From: Allobosea sp. 47.2.35 | Lineage (GTDB): Bacteria; Pseudomonadota; Alphaproteobacteria; Rhizobiales; Beijerinckiaceae | Length of the DNA: 64,000 nucleotides | Assembly: GCF_024655635.1 (NCBI RefSeq) | Contig: NZ_JANLGI010000012.1 | Span: 1-64,000 of the forward strand | Direction: 5' to 3' | Part shown: positions 7,860 through 16,744 of the stretch, in pieces | How the letters are laid out: the number at the start of each line of letters is the position of its first letter | Position numbering within the stretch: the first letter of the stretch is position 1 | Notes under the pieces: model-generated | Seen by the model: only the letters and a program-made list of their open reading frames with translations | Databases searched by the model: none | What the model was told of the DNA's origin: nothing | Program-made: the position numbers and the translations under genes

Positions 7860-8132
7860 ATGACCGCAATCGCTGAAAGAATCACGCGAAAGCTGACCGA
7901 GGCCTTTGCGCCACAGGAGCTGAAGGTGATCGACGAATCACACCAGCATCAGGGCCATGGTGGCTGGCGCGAAGGCGGCGAGACTCACTTCCGCGTCAAT
8001 ATCGTGTCGGAAGCCTTTTCCGGCAAGTCCCGGCTGGAGCGCCACCGCCTCGTCAATACGGCGCTGGCGCAGGAGCTGGCGGACCGCGTCCACGCTCTTG
8101 CAATCGCGGCGAAGGCTCCGGGAGAGGCGTAA
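7860..8132 (+). CDS. bolA: BolA family protein
   Basis: A 90-residue BolA protein with the compact class II KH-like fold. The HQHQGHGGW segment (about residues 24-32) and THFRVNIVS are characteristic, and the histidines can take part in shared Fe-S ligation with a monothiol glutaredoxin. Likely roles are iron/redox signalling and cell-shape control. The ATG at 7860 fits the family; the frame from 7803 adds unrelated residues. It is divergent from the J-domain gene and convergent with the MFS gene, six bases away. Confidence 0.92.
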   Translation: MTAIAERITRKLTEAFAPQELKVIDESHQHQGHGGWREGGETHFRVNIVSEAFSGKSRLERHRLVNTALAQELADRVHALAIAAKAPGEA

Positions 8133-8138
8133 ACCCCT

Positions 8139-9332
8139 CTAGTGCTTCGGGCGGGCCGGCGACAGCGCGTAGACCCCAACCGAGGCCAGTAGCAGCGCAG
8201 CGAAGGCCCAGTGCAGGTTGGCGAAGGTCGTAGCCGCGTCGAGCCCGGCCGCGCGCTGCTCGGCGATGAACCAGCCGGAAACCGACTGCAGCGCCCCGGC
8301 GCCCGCGATGAAGAGGAAATTCACGAAGGTCATGCCGCGCCCGATCAGATGCTCGGGGAAGAACTGCCGCGCATGCGCCATCAGGATCGCATAGGTAAAG
8401 CCGGCCGCACCGACGAGCGAGAACAGCGCCACCGCCGTCACATGCGATTGCTGGCCGCTGAGCGCCAGCGCGACGAAGCCGAGCGCGGTGAGCAGCGTGC
8501 CCCAGGTGACGATCGCCTTGGCGCGGCCGGTGCGGCTTTCCAGCCAGCCGTAGATGAAGGCGCCAGCGATCATCGCCGCCGCCATGATCGAAGCGGCATG
8601 GCCGGCCGAGACGGGATCGAAGCCATGGACCTGTGTCATGAACGGCCCGATCCAGAGCCCGCGCGCCGTCGCGACAATGGCATAGCCCGTGATGGTCAAG
8701 GGCGCGATCAGCCAGAGCGGCTTGAGCGCCAGAATGCTGGCAAGCCCTTGCAGCAGGCCCTCGTCGGGCTTGGCCGATGCCGGCCGCGGCGGCGGGTCGC
8801 GCACCAGCGCCACCGCCAGAACGGTCGCGACGAGGAAGCCGATCGCCATCGCCATCATCGCCCCACGCCAGCCGAAATGCCCGGCAGCGATGGCGAGCGG
8901 CGCGGCGCCCGCGATATTGCCGAGCGAGCCCAGCGCGATGAACAGCGAGGTCAGCAGGCCGAAGCGCTCCGGCGCGGCATTGCGCGCGAACAGGAACAGC
9001 GAGGACATGAAGACCGGCGAGCAGCCGATGCCGATCAGCGCCATGGCGAAGGCAGCCATGGCCGCGCTGCCGGCCTGCGTAAACAGGAAGGCGCCGACGG
9101 TGCCGATCGCCATGGCGAAGGCCACCGTCCGGCGCGGCCCGAGCCGGTCAAGCGCCCAGCCGACCGGGAACTGCGCCAGCGCGAAGGCCAAGAACCACGC
9201 GGCGCCGAGCAAACCGAAGGCGGCCGGGCCGATGTTGAGGTCGGCCATGACCGGTCCGGCGATCACGCTCAGGAAAGAGCGATAGAAGATCGAGAGGACA
9301 TAGGCCGGCAGCAGCGCAATGAAGACGATCAC
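8139..9332 (-). CDS. MFS transporter
   Basis: A 397-residue major facilitator superfamily protein with 12 predicted membrane segments. Between helices 2 and 3 it carries the signature loop GWALDRLGPRRTV (about 58-70), and a central cytoplasmic loop near 190-205 (RDPPPRPASAKPDEG) separates the halves. The substrate cannot be deduced. It begins with GTG 35 bp after the thiolase stop on the same strand, so the two are probably one transcript and the transporter may handle a substrate or product of that enzyme's pathway, which is inference. The start codon lacks a clear ribosome binding site. Confidence 0.85.
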   Translation of the reverse strand: MIVFIALLPAYVLSIFYRSFLSVIAGPVMADLNIGPAAFGLLGAAWFLAFALAQFPVGWALDRLGPRRTVAFAMAIGTVGAFLFTQAGSAAMAAFAMALIGIGCSPVFMSSLFLFARNAAPERFGLLTSLFIALGSLGNIAGAAPLAIAAGHFGWRGAMMAMAIGFLVATVLAVALVRDPPPRPASAKPDEGLLQGLASILALKPLWLIAPLTITGYAIVATARGLWIGPFMTQVHGFDPVSAGHAASIMAAAMIAGAFIYGWLESRTGRAKAIVTWGTLLTALGFVALALSGQQSHVTAVALFSLVGAAGFTYAILMAHARQFFPEHLIGRGMTFVNFLFIAGAGALQSVSGWFIAEQRAAGLDAATTFANLHWAFAALLLASVGVYALSPARPKH

Positions 9333-9367
9333 GTCGGGAGTTCCGCTTCTGCCGGCCGTTCGCAGGC

Positions 9368-10537
9368 TTACTTGATGCGTTCGAGCACGGAGACGTAGTT
9401 CGCGACCGCCGCCCCGCCCATGTTGAAGATGCCGCCGAGGCGCGGGCTGTCGAGCTGCATGCCCTCCGGCGCCTCGCCGGCGAGCTGCATGGCCGAGAGC
9501 ACATGCATCGAAACGCCGGTCGCGCCGATCGGATGGCCCTTGGCCTTGAGGCCGCCGGAGACGTTGACCGGCAGCTTGCCGTCCTTCTGCGTCCAGCCTT
9601 CCTTGATCGCGCGGGCGCCGTCGCCTTCCTTGGTCAGGCCCATCGCCTCGTATTCGATCAGCTCGGCGACGGTGAAGCAGTCATGCGTCTCGACGAAGGA
9701 GAGGTCGTCGAGCGTCACGCCGGCATTGGCCAGAGCCTGCTTCCAGGCCAGCGCGCCGCCCTCGAACTTCAGGATGTCGCGCTTCGACATCGGCAGGAAA
9801 TCCTGGACATGGGCCATGCCGCGGAAACCGACGGCGCGGCGCATGCGCAGCGCGGTCTCCGCGTCGGCCAGCACCAGCGCGGCGGCGCCGTCCGAGACCA
9901 GCGAGCAGTCGGTGCGCTTCAGCGGGCCGGCGACATAGGGGTTCTTCTCGCTCTCCTCGCGACAGAAGGCGTAGCCGAGGTCCTTGCGCATCTGCGCATA
10001 GGGGTTCGCGACGCCGTTCTTGTGGTTCTTCGCCGCGATCATCGCGAGCGCGTCGGACTGGTCGCCATGGCGCTGGAAATAGGCGGCCGCGATCTTGCCG
10101 AAGACGCCGGCGAAACCGCCCTGCACCTCGCTATCCTCCGGGAGGTAGGAGGCCTTGAGCAGGTTCTTGCCGATCTCGGGGCCGGGCGTCTTGGTCATCT
10201 GCTCGACGCCGACGACGAGCACGACCTTGGCCGCGCCGGCCTTGATCGCGCGCACGCCCTGATGCACCGCGGCCGAGCCGGTGGCGCAGGCGTTCTCGAC
10301 GCGGGTGGTCGGCTTGAAGCGCAGCGCCGGATCGGCCTGCAGCACCAGCGAGGCCGTGAAATCCTGGGCCGAGAAGCCGGCATTGTAATGGCCGAGCACG
10401 ATCTCGTCGACATCGTCGGCGGTGATGCCGGCATCGACGAGGGCCTCGACCGCCACCCGCACGATCAGGCTTTCGACGGTCTCGGCATCCTGCTTGCCGA
10501 ACGGTGTATGGGCCCAGCCGACGATCGCAGCGCTCAT
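9368..10537 (-). CDS. Thiolase / acetyl-CoA acetyltransferase, SCP2-like subgroup
   Basis: A 389-residue thiolase-fold protein. The nucleophilic cysteine lies in VENACATGS (C84), a histidine is in ETHDCFTVAE and the GHPIGATG loop lies near 330, an arrangement seen in the SCP2-thiolase/lipid-transfer subgroup rather than classical PhaA/FadA. It should make or cleave a 3-ketoacyl-CoA, substrate unknown. The ATG at 10537 has a good ribosome binding site (AAGGGAG). It is the first gene of a probable two-gene unit with the MFS transporter downstream. Confidence 0.85.
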   Translation of the reverse strand: MSAAIVGWAHTPFGKQDAETVESLIVRVAVEALVDAGITADDVDEIVLGHYNAGFSAQDFTASLVLQADPALRFKPTTRVENACATGSAAVHQGVRAIKAGAAKVVLVVGVEQMTKTPGPEIGKNLLKASYLPEDSEVQGGFAGVFGKIAAAYFQRHGDQSDALAMIAAKNHKNGVANPYAQMRKDLGYAFCREESEKNPYVAGPLKRTDCSLVSDGAAALVLADAETALRMRRAVGFRGMAHVQDFLPMSKRDILKFEGGALAWKQALANAGVTLDDLSFVETHDCFTVAELIEYEAMGLTKEGDGARAIKEGWTQKDGKLPVNVSGGLKAKGHPIGATGVSMHVLSAMQLAGEAPEGMQLDSPRLGGIFNMGGAAVANYVSVLERIK

Positions 10538-10670
10538 GGCGTATTCTCCCTTACTGTGCAGCTACACGTTATCTTGGCAGCCTTGAGCCGCCCGGCAAGC
10601 CGGTATCCGCGCATGGTGGCCGTGCACGGATCGGCTGGCGGCTGTTCCCAGAACTAGCCGGCCCGCCCGG

Positions 10671-11576
10671 TCACTGCAACGCCAGCGAGAGCAGGAGCCC
10701 GACGCCGCCGACGATCATCGCCATGCCCAGCATTTCGCGCCGGCTCGTGCCCTCCGCGAACAATTTGCGCGAGGCGATCTGCGCCAGCGGCACCTCGATC
10801 AGCGCCAGCGTGCGGACATTCGCCGCCGTCGTCAGCGAGAAGCCGATGAACCAGAATTGCGAGGCGGCGGCGCCGAGGAAGCCGGCCGAAAGCGAGCGGC
10901 GCCAGCTTCTCAGGCTGAGGATCAACGCTTGCCGGTCGGCGATCAGCATATAGACGACCAGCAGCAGGGTCTGGAGCCCGAGGCCGAGCACGAGGATGGT
11001 CGAGGCGCGGATCAGGAACGAGCCCTCCGGCAGGGCCTGGATGCCGCCGCGGAAGCCGATCGCGGACAGAGCGAAGAAGGCACCCGAGACGATGCCGAAC
11101 ACCGCAGGCCGCAAGCCGGCACGGGTCAGCTTCTCGCCGGGCTTCCACGACACCACGATCACGCCCGCCGTCGCGATCGCGATTGCCAGGAACTTCATCG
11201 GCGTCAGCGCGTCGCCGAGCAGCAGCGCGCCGAACACAGCGACCTGCACCGGCTCCGTCTTGGTATAGGCCGTCGTCACCGCGAAGGAGCGTTCGCGCAT
11301 CGCCGCCAGCATCAGGGCGGTCGCCGCGATCTGCGTCAACGCGCCCCAGAGCGTGTAACCGAGCGAGGCCATGCCGATCGCCGGCGGCAGGCGCTGCAGG
11401 CCGAGGCAGGCGAGCGCCAAGAACAGCATCGCGAAGGGCAGGCCGAACAGGAAGCGTACCTGCGTCGCGCCGACGACGCCGATGATGTCGGTCAGCGAGC
11501 GCTGCGCCAGGTTGCGCGCGGTCTGCAGGAGCGAGGCGGCGATGGTCGCCGGTATCCAGAGAAGGCCGAAAGCCAC
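10671..11576 (-). CDS. EamA/DMT family transporter
   Basis: About 301 residues with ten hydrophobic segments in two EamA repeats, the pattern of drug/metabolite exporters. Substrate unknown. The frame is open to 11666, but the first 30 residues of the longer version are polar and Cys/Ser-rich; a GTG at 11576 preceded by AGGG begins exactly at the first membrane helix (AFGLLWIPATIAAS), so I prefer it. It is divergent from the D,D-carboxypeptidase gene. Confidence 0.82.
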   Translation of the reverse strand: MAFGLLWIPATIAASLLQTARNLAQRSLTDIIGVVGATQVRFLFGLPFAMLFLALACLGLQRLPPAIGMASLGYTLWGALTQIAATALMLAAMRERSFAVTTAYTKTEPVQVAVFGALLLGDALTPMKFLAIAIATAGVIVVSWKPGEKLTRAGLRPAVFGIVSGAFFALSAIGFRGGIQALPEGSFLIRASTILVLGLGLQTLLLVVYMLIADRQALILSLRSWRRSLSAGFLGAAASQFWFIGFSLTTAANVRTLALIEVPLAQIASRKLFAEGTSRREMLGMAMIVGGVGLLLSLALQ

Positions 11577-11792
11577 GCGACAAGCCCTAGAAAAGCAGGA
11601 GAACCCGCCGCTTGTGGACCGGCCGCCGCAGCTAGGCAAATCGCTGCGCAGAGGGTAGGTATGCATTCTAGGGCGGACGAATGCGGCGGCCGTCTCGAAA
11701 TTGCCGCATGCGTCGCGTTGAACCCTGCGCCGTCGTCACCGGCCAAGCTATCCGCAAGACCGTTCCGAACAAGACAGGTTCAGACCCGCCCG

Positions 11793-13370
11793 ATGATCGC
11801 TTCCCGCCTCGCAGCCGCCGCTTTCGTCCTTGGCGCCGTCCTGACCGGACCGGCCTCGGCTGGGACGAGCCTCGTCGTCGACGCCTCCAGCGGAGCCGTG
11901 CTGTCGAGTGAGAACGGAAGCCAGGCCTGGCGTCCGGCCTCCACGACCAAGATGATGACGCTCTATCTCGCGCTGAAGGCGATCCGGGAAGGACGCCTCG
12001 GCCTTGAGACGGCGATCCCGGTCTCGAAGCTCGCCGCAAGCCAGCCGCGCGTGAAGGTCTATGCCAAGCCGGGGTCGGAGATCACGCTCGACAACGCCTT
12101 GCGCATCATGATGGTCAAGTCAGCCAACGACATCGCCTATGTCGTGGCCGAAGGTGTCGGCGGCGACGTCCCGACCTTCGTCGCCATGATGAACGCCGAG
12201 GCCCAGCGCCTCGGCATGCGCGACACCCGCTTCGTCAATCCCAATGGCTGGGACCATCCGGACCAGCAGACCAGCGCCCGCGACCTCGCCGTGCTCGCCA
12301 TGGCGCTGATGCATGATTTCTCGCGGTATTCCGACTACTGGGGCACCTCGGCCGTACAACTCGGCAAGCAGGTGATGCACAACACCAACGGGCTGGTCGG
12401 CCGCTATTCCGGCGTCGGCGGCATGAAGACCGGCTTCACCTGCGCCTCCGGCTTCAACGTCGTCGCCACCGCCAGCCGCGGCGGGCGCACGCTGATCGCC
12501 GTCGTGCTGGGCTCGACCTCGGGCACCGACCGCACGGTCAAGGCCGCCCAACTCCTCGACGAGGGCTTCGCCTCCTGGGGCGGTTCCGGCTACAGCGTCT
12601 CCTCGATGCCGCCCAGCGGCGCCCGCGCTCCCAATATCTGCGACGAAGTCCGCAACCGTGGCGGCGGTGTCGCGCTTGCCGACGATGCCGATCTCTCCGG
12701 CCCGATCGCGGCCGCCGCGACCGCGACCAGCGGCAACGATTCCGATGGCGGCCGCTTCGCCACCGCCTTCACCACCCAGTCGGCGGCGCCGCTCGCGACT
12801 CGCTCGCCGCGCGGGCGCGTCGTGCTCGGCCCCCGCGCCGAGGTAGTTCCGATGCAGGTCTCCTTCGGCCGCAGCCCCGGTTCGGCCTCCGCCCCGCTCG
12901 CCGCCAATGCGACGGCGCAGCCGAATTCGCGTGTCGCGCGCGGCACTCCGACCATCGATCCTGAAGCCCCGGTCGCGGCCGGGCTCGTCGTCCCGCCGAC
13001 CCGCCGCACCGCTTCGAGCAATGGTGCGATCCCGCGCGGCACCAATGCCTTCGCGCCGACGAATACGCCGGTGCAGCCTTCCAGCGACGCTTTCGAGGCC
13101 GGTCCGCTGCGCTTGCAAGGCGCCGTGCAGGCCGGCGCAGCCAATGCCGCGAGCCTGCGCCCTGGCGCTGCCGCCGGCATCAAGCCGGCCGCACGCAATG
13201 CCAAGCCCGACAAGGCGCAGGCGGCCGCCAAGGCCCAGCCGGCAAAGACCCAACCGATCAAGACCCCACCGGCACGCGCCGTGCCGGCCAAGCCGAAGCC
13301 TGCGGAAGCCGCCGTGAAGCCGTCTGCGGCCAAGCCCGGCGCCAAGACCAAGCCCGCCAGCGACGCCTGA
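11793..13370 (+). CDS. D-alanyl-D-alanine carboxypeptidase with long low-complexity tail
   Basis: A 525-residue penicillin-binding protein of the S11 (DacA/DacC) family, which trims the terminal D-Ala of peptidoglycan stems. A signal peptide (1 to about 23, ending TGPASA) directs export. All three active-site motifs are present: S50-T-T-K53, S110-A-N112 and K212-T-G. The catalytic domain ends near 265. The remaining 260 residues are rich in Ala, Pro, Ser and Lys (repeated AKP/AAKP) and lack the usual C-terminal PBP5 beta domain and amphipathic anchor; they may bind the wall or envelope by charge. The ATG at 11793 gives a proper signal peptide; the frame upstream is antisense to the transporter. 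Confidence 0.93.
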   Translation: MIASRLAAAAFVLGAVLTGPASAGTSLVVDASSGAVLSSENGSQAWRPASTTKMMTLYLALKAIREGRLGLETAIPVSKLAASQPRVKVYAKPGSEITLDNALRIMMVKSANDIAYVVAEGVGGDVPTFVAMMNAEAQRLGMRDTRFVNPNGWDHPDQQTSARDLAVLAMALMHDFSRYSDYWGTSAVQLGKQVMHNTNGLVGRYSGVGGMKTGFTCASGFNVVATASRGGRTLIAVVLGSTSGTDRTVKAAQLLDEGFASWGGSGYSVSSMPPSGARAPNICDEVRNRGGGVALADDADLSGPIAAAATATSGNDSDGGRFATAFTTQSAAPLATRSPRGRVVLGPRAEVVPMQVSFGRSPGSASAPLAANATAQPNSRVARGTPTIDPEAPVAAGLVVPPTRRTASSNGAIPRGTNAFAPTNTPVQPSSDAFEAGPLRLQGAVQAGAANAASLRPGAAAGIKPAARNAKPDKAQAAAKAQPAKTQPIKTPPARAVPAKPKPAEAAVKPSAAKPGAKTKPASDA

Positions 13371-13377
13371 GGCCGGG

Positions 13378-14289
13378 TTGGACGCTGGGGACCCGGAGCG
13401 GGATCGCAAGAGCGGGCGCCAAGGGCTTGCCCTGGCGCTGGCTTCGGCCGCCGCTTTCGGCACCAATATCGTCAGCGCCCAGATCGCCGGGCAGGCGGGC
13501 CTTAGCGGCCCGCTCCTCGTCTTCTACCGTGTCCTGCTGATGCTCGTCCTCGTCGGCGGCGCAGCGCTCGTCTGGCGTGGTTCGCTCGCCCTGCGGCGCA
13601 CAGAGCGCCAGCCCGTCCTGCTCTTCGGCCTGGCGACGGCGCTTGTCGGCATCGCCTATCTCTCCTCGGTCGCCTTCGTCCCGGTCTCGGTGGCAGCTGT
13701 GGTGTTCTACACCTTCCCGGTCCTGATCGTGCTGGCCGAACCGCTGCTGACGCCGGCCCCCTTCCGCATCGACAGGCTGGCTATCGCGCTCGTCGCCTTC
13801 CTCGGCATCGCGCTCGTCGTCGGGCCGGACCTGCACGGGCTTGATCCGCGCGGCCTCGCTTTGGCGGGGCTGGCGAGTGTCTGCGCCGCCGCGCAGTTCT
13901 TCGCGGCCGCCCGCTGCGCGGAGACGCCGACTTTGCCCAAGCTGTTCTGGTCGCATGTCGTCATCCTGCCCGTCGCCGGGCTGGTGCTGCTGGCAACGGG
14001 CGGCTTCCTGCCGCCCCAGACCTTCCTGCTCGCGCCGATCGCCGTCGCCATCACCTATGGCGGCTACATCATCGGCTTCCTGTTCCAGATCCTCGCTCTC
14101 GCGCGCGTCGCGCCCGGTCCGGCCGGCCTCGCCTTCTGCGCCGAGCCGGTCTTCGCCGTGATCATCGCCGCCTTCGTGCTCGCCGAGCGGCTGGGGCCGC
14201 TGCAATACGCCGGCTGCGCCCTTGTCATCGCCGCCATCGCCACTAATGTAATACTAGAACAAACGAGGCGGAGCGTCGTGCCTGCCTAG
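13378..14289 (+). CDS. EamA/DMT family transporter
   Basis: A 303-residue integral membrane protein with ten hydrophobic segments in two EamA repeats (second repeat from about 165). Likely an exporter of a metabolite or amino acid; substrate unknown. It starts with TTG seven bases after the carboxypeptidase stop, with a GAGG ribosome binding site overlapping that stop, so translation may be coupled. No ATG is available before the first helix. A strongly structured intergenic region follows. Confidence 0.82.
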   Translation: MDAGDPERDRKSGRQGLALALASAAAFGTNIVSAQIAGQAGLSGPLLVFYRVLLMLVLVGGAALVWRGSLALRRTERQPVLLFGLATALVGIAYLSSVAFVPVSVAAVVFYTFPVLIVLAEPLLTPAPFRIDRLAIALVAFLGIALVVGPDLHGLDPRGLALAGLASVCAAAQFFAAARCAETPTLPKLFWSHVVILPVAGLVLLATGGFLPPQTFLLAPIAVAITYGGYIIGFLFQILALARVAPGPAGLAFCAEPVFAVIIAAFVLAERLGPLQYAGCALVIAAIATNVILEQTRRSVVPA

Positions 14290-14362
14290 ATCATCCCGCG
14301 CCCGCCGGGCGCGGAGAGGATGATCGATCCCATTGATGGGACATCGGATTGACCCGATGTCC
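14289..14362 (+). promoter_or_regulatory. Three consecutive hairpins upstream of G3E GTPase gene
   Basis: Three inverted repeats follow each other. Arms GATCATCC (14289-14296) and GGATGATC (14318-14325) enclose CGCGCCCG/CGGGCGCG; then TCCCAT-TG-ATGGGA (14328-14341); then GGACATCGG (14339-14347) pairs with CCGATGTCC (14354-14362). The second and third share bases 14339-14341, so they cannot both fully form. The region may terminate the upstream transporter transcript, or form alternative structures in the leader of the GTPase. No U-tract follows. Confidence 0.5.
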
Positions 14363-14379
14363 TAGAGGCCCTGTGATCC

Positions 14380-15483
14380 ATGACCGGCGACCCTGCCCGC
14401 CCACAGCCCGTTCCGCTGACCCTGCTGACCGGCTTTCTCGGCGCCGGCAAGACCACCTTGCTGAACCGCCTGCTCAAGGACCCGGCGCTCGCCGGCACGC
14501 TGGTGCTCGTCAACGAGTTCGGTGAGATCGGCCTCGACCACCTGATGATCGAGGGCATCGAGGAGAACATGATCCTCCTCGAATCCGGCTGCCTCTGCTG
14601 CACCATCCGCGACGACCTCATCGTCACGCTGGAAGATTTGCTGCGCGGCCGCGACAACGGCCGCATCGCTCCTTTCTCGCGCCTCGTCATCGAGACCACC
14701 GGTCTCGCCGACCCCGCGCCGATCCTCAACGTCCTGATCAATCATCCCTATCTCGCCATGCGCTTCCGGCTCGATGGCGTCGTGACGCTGGTCGATGCCG
14801 TCAACGGCATGGCGACCCTGGACGCCCATGAGGAGGCCCGCCGGCAGGTCGTCGCCGCCGACAGGCTGGTCCTGACCAAAGCCGAACTCACGGCTGCGGA
14901 AAACGTGGCCGCCCTTCGCCAACGCCTCGACGGCCTCAATCCGGGCGTCGCGGTCCTGCCGCCGGACATACCTGCCGCCGACCTGATCGACGCCGGGCTC
15001 TACGATCTCGCAAAGCAGCCGCATACCCTGCGTCACTGGTTGGCCGAAGACACCCTGCCCGGCCATCATCATCATCACCACCACCACGGCGATCACCACC
15101 ACCACGGACACGATCACGCCCATGGGCAGGACCCGCATGACGTCAACCGCCATGACGCCTCGATCCGCGCCTTCGTCCTGACGGCGGAGCAGCCGGTCGC
15201 GCGCACCACCTTCGACCTGTTCTGGACCCTGCTGCGCTCCATCCACGGCCCGCGCCTACTGCGGCTGAAGGGGTTGGTGGACATCGCCGGCGAGCCCGGC
15301 CGGCCCCTGCTCGTCCATGCCGTCCAGCAGATCCTGCATCCGCCGATCCAGCTCGAAGCCTGGCCGGATTCGGACCGCCGCTCCCGCCTCGTCCTGATCG
15401 TCAGGGATGTCGAGGAAGGCACGGTGCGCAAGCTCTGGTCGGCCTTCCTCGGACAGGCAACGGCGCAGCCGCAAACCGCCTGA
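14380..15483 (+). CDS. G3E (CobW/ZNG-type) GTPase with His-rich metal-binding tract
   Basis: A 367-residue metallochaperone GTPase. Walker A is GFLGAGKT (18-25), the CxCC metal site is C71-L-C73-C74, and the CobW C-terminal domain follows about 260. Between them (about 229-255) lies a run of eight His followed by more His/Asp/Gly, a typical Zn or Co buffer. Such proteins deliver zinc (ZNG1/YeiR-like) or cobalt for B12 synthesis (CobW). No cobalamin genes or Zur box are visible here, so the metal is unresolved; the His tract leans to zinc. The ATG follows GAGG. Confidence 0.87.
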   Translation: MTGDPARPQPVPLTLLTGFLGAGKTTLLNRLLKDPALAGTLVLVNEFGEIGLDHLMIEGIEENMILLESGCLCCTIRDDLIVTLEDLLRGRDNGRIAPFSRLVIETTGLADPAPILNVLINHPYLAMRFRLDGVVTLVDAVNGMATLDAHEEARRQVVAADRLVLTKAELTAAENVAALRQRLDGLNPGVAVLPPDIPAADLIDAGLYDLAKQPHTLRHWLAEDTLPGHHHHHHHHGDHHHHGHDHAHGQDPHDVNRHDASIRAFVLTAEQPVARTTFDLFWTLLRSIHGPRLLRLKGLVDIAGEPGRPLLVHAVQQILHPPIQLEAWPDSDRRSRLVLIVRDVEEGTVRKLWSAFLGQATAQPQTA

Positions 15484-15545
15484 GTTCTGGCCCGTTTCTT
15501 GATCCCCGTCCTGCGAGCCACAGGGCGCGCCTGCGCGCCTTGTCA

Positions 15546-15569
15546 TTCCGGCACAGCCATGCGCCGGAA
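15546..15569. repeat. Short inverted repeat between GTPase and acetyltransferase genes
   Basis: TTCCGGC (15546-15552) and GCCGGAA (15563-15569) form a seven-base-pair stem with a ten-base loop. No T-run follows on either strand. It may be a weak terminator or a remnant of a dispersed repeat. Confidence 0.35.
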
Positions 15570-15592
15570 CGATCCAGGAAGGGTACGGGCGG

Positions 15593-16744
15593 ATGAGCAC
15601 GATCAGAGCTCTGGCGGCGACCGAAGGCAGCGCGGCGGCGGCCCTGCCGAACCTGCCACCTCCCCATCCCGACGCAGCGATCTATAGCGAGTTGAGAGCG
15701 CTCGGCGCCTGCGATTCCATCCGTCCCGAATGGGCTGACCTTGCGAGCCGTGCACTCGAAGCCAATCCCTGCCTCGAGCCCGGCTTCGCGCTGGCCGCCG
15801 CGCAGCATCTCGTGTCCTTCCGCGATGCCGAGCTGATGCTGCTCTGGCAGGGTCACCCGGGCTCGGAGCGGCGCCGCCTCGTCGGGCTCGTTCCTTGCCG
15901 GACGCGCCGCCGCCTCCTTGCGCCCGATACGCTGGAAGGCTTCGCCGATCCGCGCCTTCTGAACGGCACGCCGCTGATCGACCGCACCTTCGCCGCACCC
16001 GCGCTCGCCGCCTTTCTGCGCGGCTGGCGTGGGCTCAGTCATGCCGCCGCAGCGTTCGCCTTGCGCGGCATCGACCCCGCCGGCGCCTTCGCCGCGACGC
16101 TGTCGCGCGTCGCCGCGGGCCATGGCGTGGCGATCGGCTGGCAGCCGCTCGTCGGCCGCAGGCTCGAACTGCCGCCGACCGCCCGCATCGCCACCTCCGA
16201 CGAAACCATGCGTGACAGAGGCCGCCTCGTCCTCGCCGAGGCCACGAACCAGGCCGACCGGCGCGATGCCGTCGAGATCCTGCTGGCGATCGAGGCCTCC
16301 GGCTCGCGCGGCCGGGCCGGCAAGGCGACGTTGCAGGACACCCGCGAAGCCGGCTTCCTGCGCAGCATGAGCCGCGATCTCGGCCGGCAGAAGCTCTGCC
16401 GCATCGCTGTACTCGTACTGGAAGAGAGACCGATCGCCGCCGCGCTCACCCTTGGAAAGGGCGCTTCCTGCTGGCTCTATCATGGCGTCGGCGACGAGGC
16501 CTATGCCGAGCTTGAGCCCTTGCCGATGCTGCTCGCCATGATGCGCAAGGCGCAGCCTTCCCGGCAGATCCTCCTGCCCGGCGGCCTGCCGCTGTTCGGC
16601 GCCCGCGACGAGGCTTTCGGCACGATCACCCTGACCCGGCGCCCGCAGCAGCGTCCGCGCCGGCCTGCCGATCTCGCCATTCACATGCGCGAGCGCCTGG
16701 CCCGCGCGCTGTTCAGGCCTCGGCCCGCAGCAATCGACGGATGA
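15593..16744 (+). CDS. GNAT-type acetyltransferase (Acetyltransf_6/BioF2-like)
   Basis: A 383-residue cytoplasmic protein. The C-terminal half (about 200-360) resembles the acetyltransferase domain seen in cellulose-biosynthesis/BioF2-like proteins, which transfer acyl groups onto envelope polysaccharides or amines; the segments GRAGKATLQD and SCWLYHGVGDEAYAEL match its pattern. The N-terminal half shows no recognisable domain. Its 3' end overlaps the convergent acyl-CoA synthetase gene by 32 bp. No signal peptide. Family assignment is moderate and the substrate is unknown. Confidence 0.68.
   Translation: MSTIRALAATEGSAAAALPNLPPPHPDAAIYSELRALGACDSIRPEWADLASRALEANPCLEPGFALAAAQHLVSFRDAELMLLWQGHPGSERRRLVGLVPCRTRRRLLAPDTLEGFADPRLLNGTPLIDRTFAAPALAAFLRGWRGLSHAAAAFALRGIDPAGAFAATLSRVAAGHGVAIGWQPLVGRRLELPPTARIATSDETMRDRGRLVLAEATNQADRRDAVEILLAIEASGSRGRAGKATLQDTREAGFLRSMSRDLGRQKLCRIAVLVLEERPIAAALTLGKGASCWLYHGVGDEAYAELEPLPMLLAMMRKAQPSRQILLPGGLPLFGARDEAFGTITLTRRPQQRPRRPADLAIHMRERLARALFRPRPAAIDG

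Noticed and set aside
10556..10567. Imperfect palindrome GTGCAGCTACAC upstream of the thiolase gene as an operator
   Set aside because: Two mismatches in 12 bases and no promoter elements nearby that it would clearly overlap.
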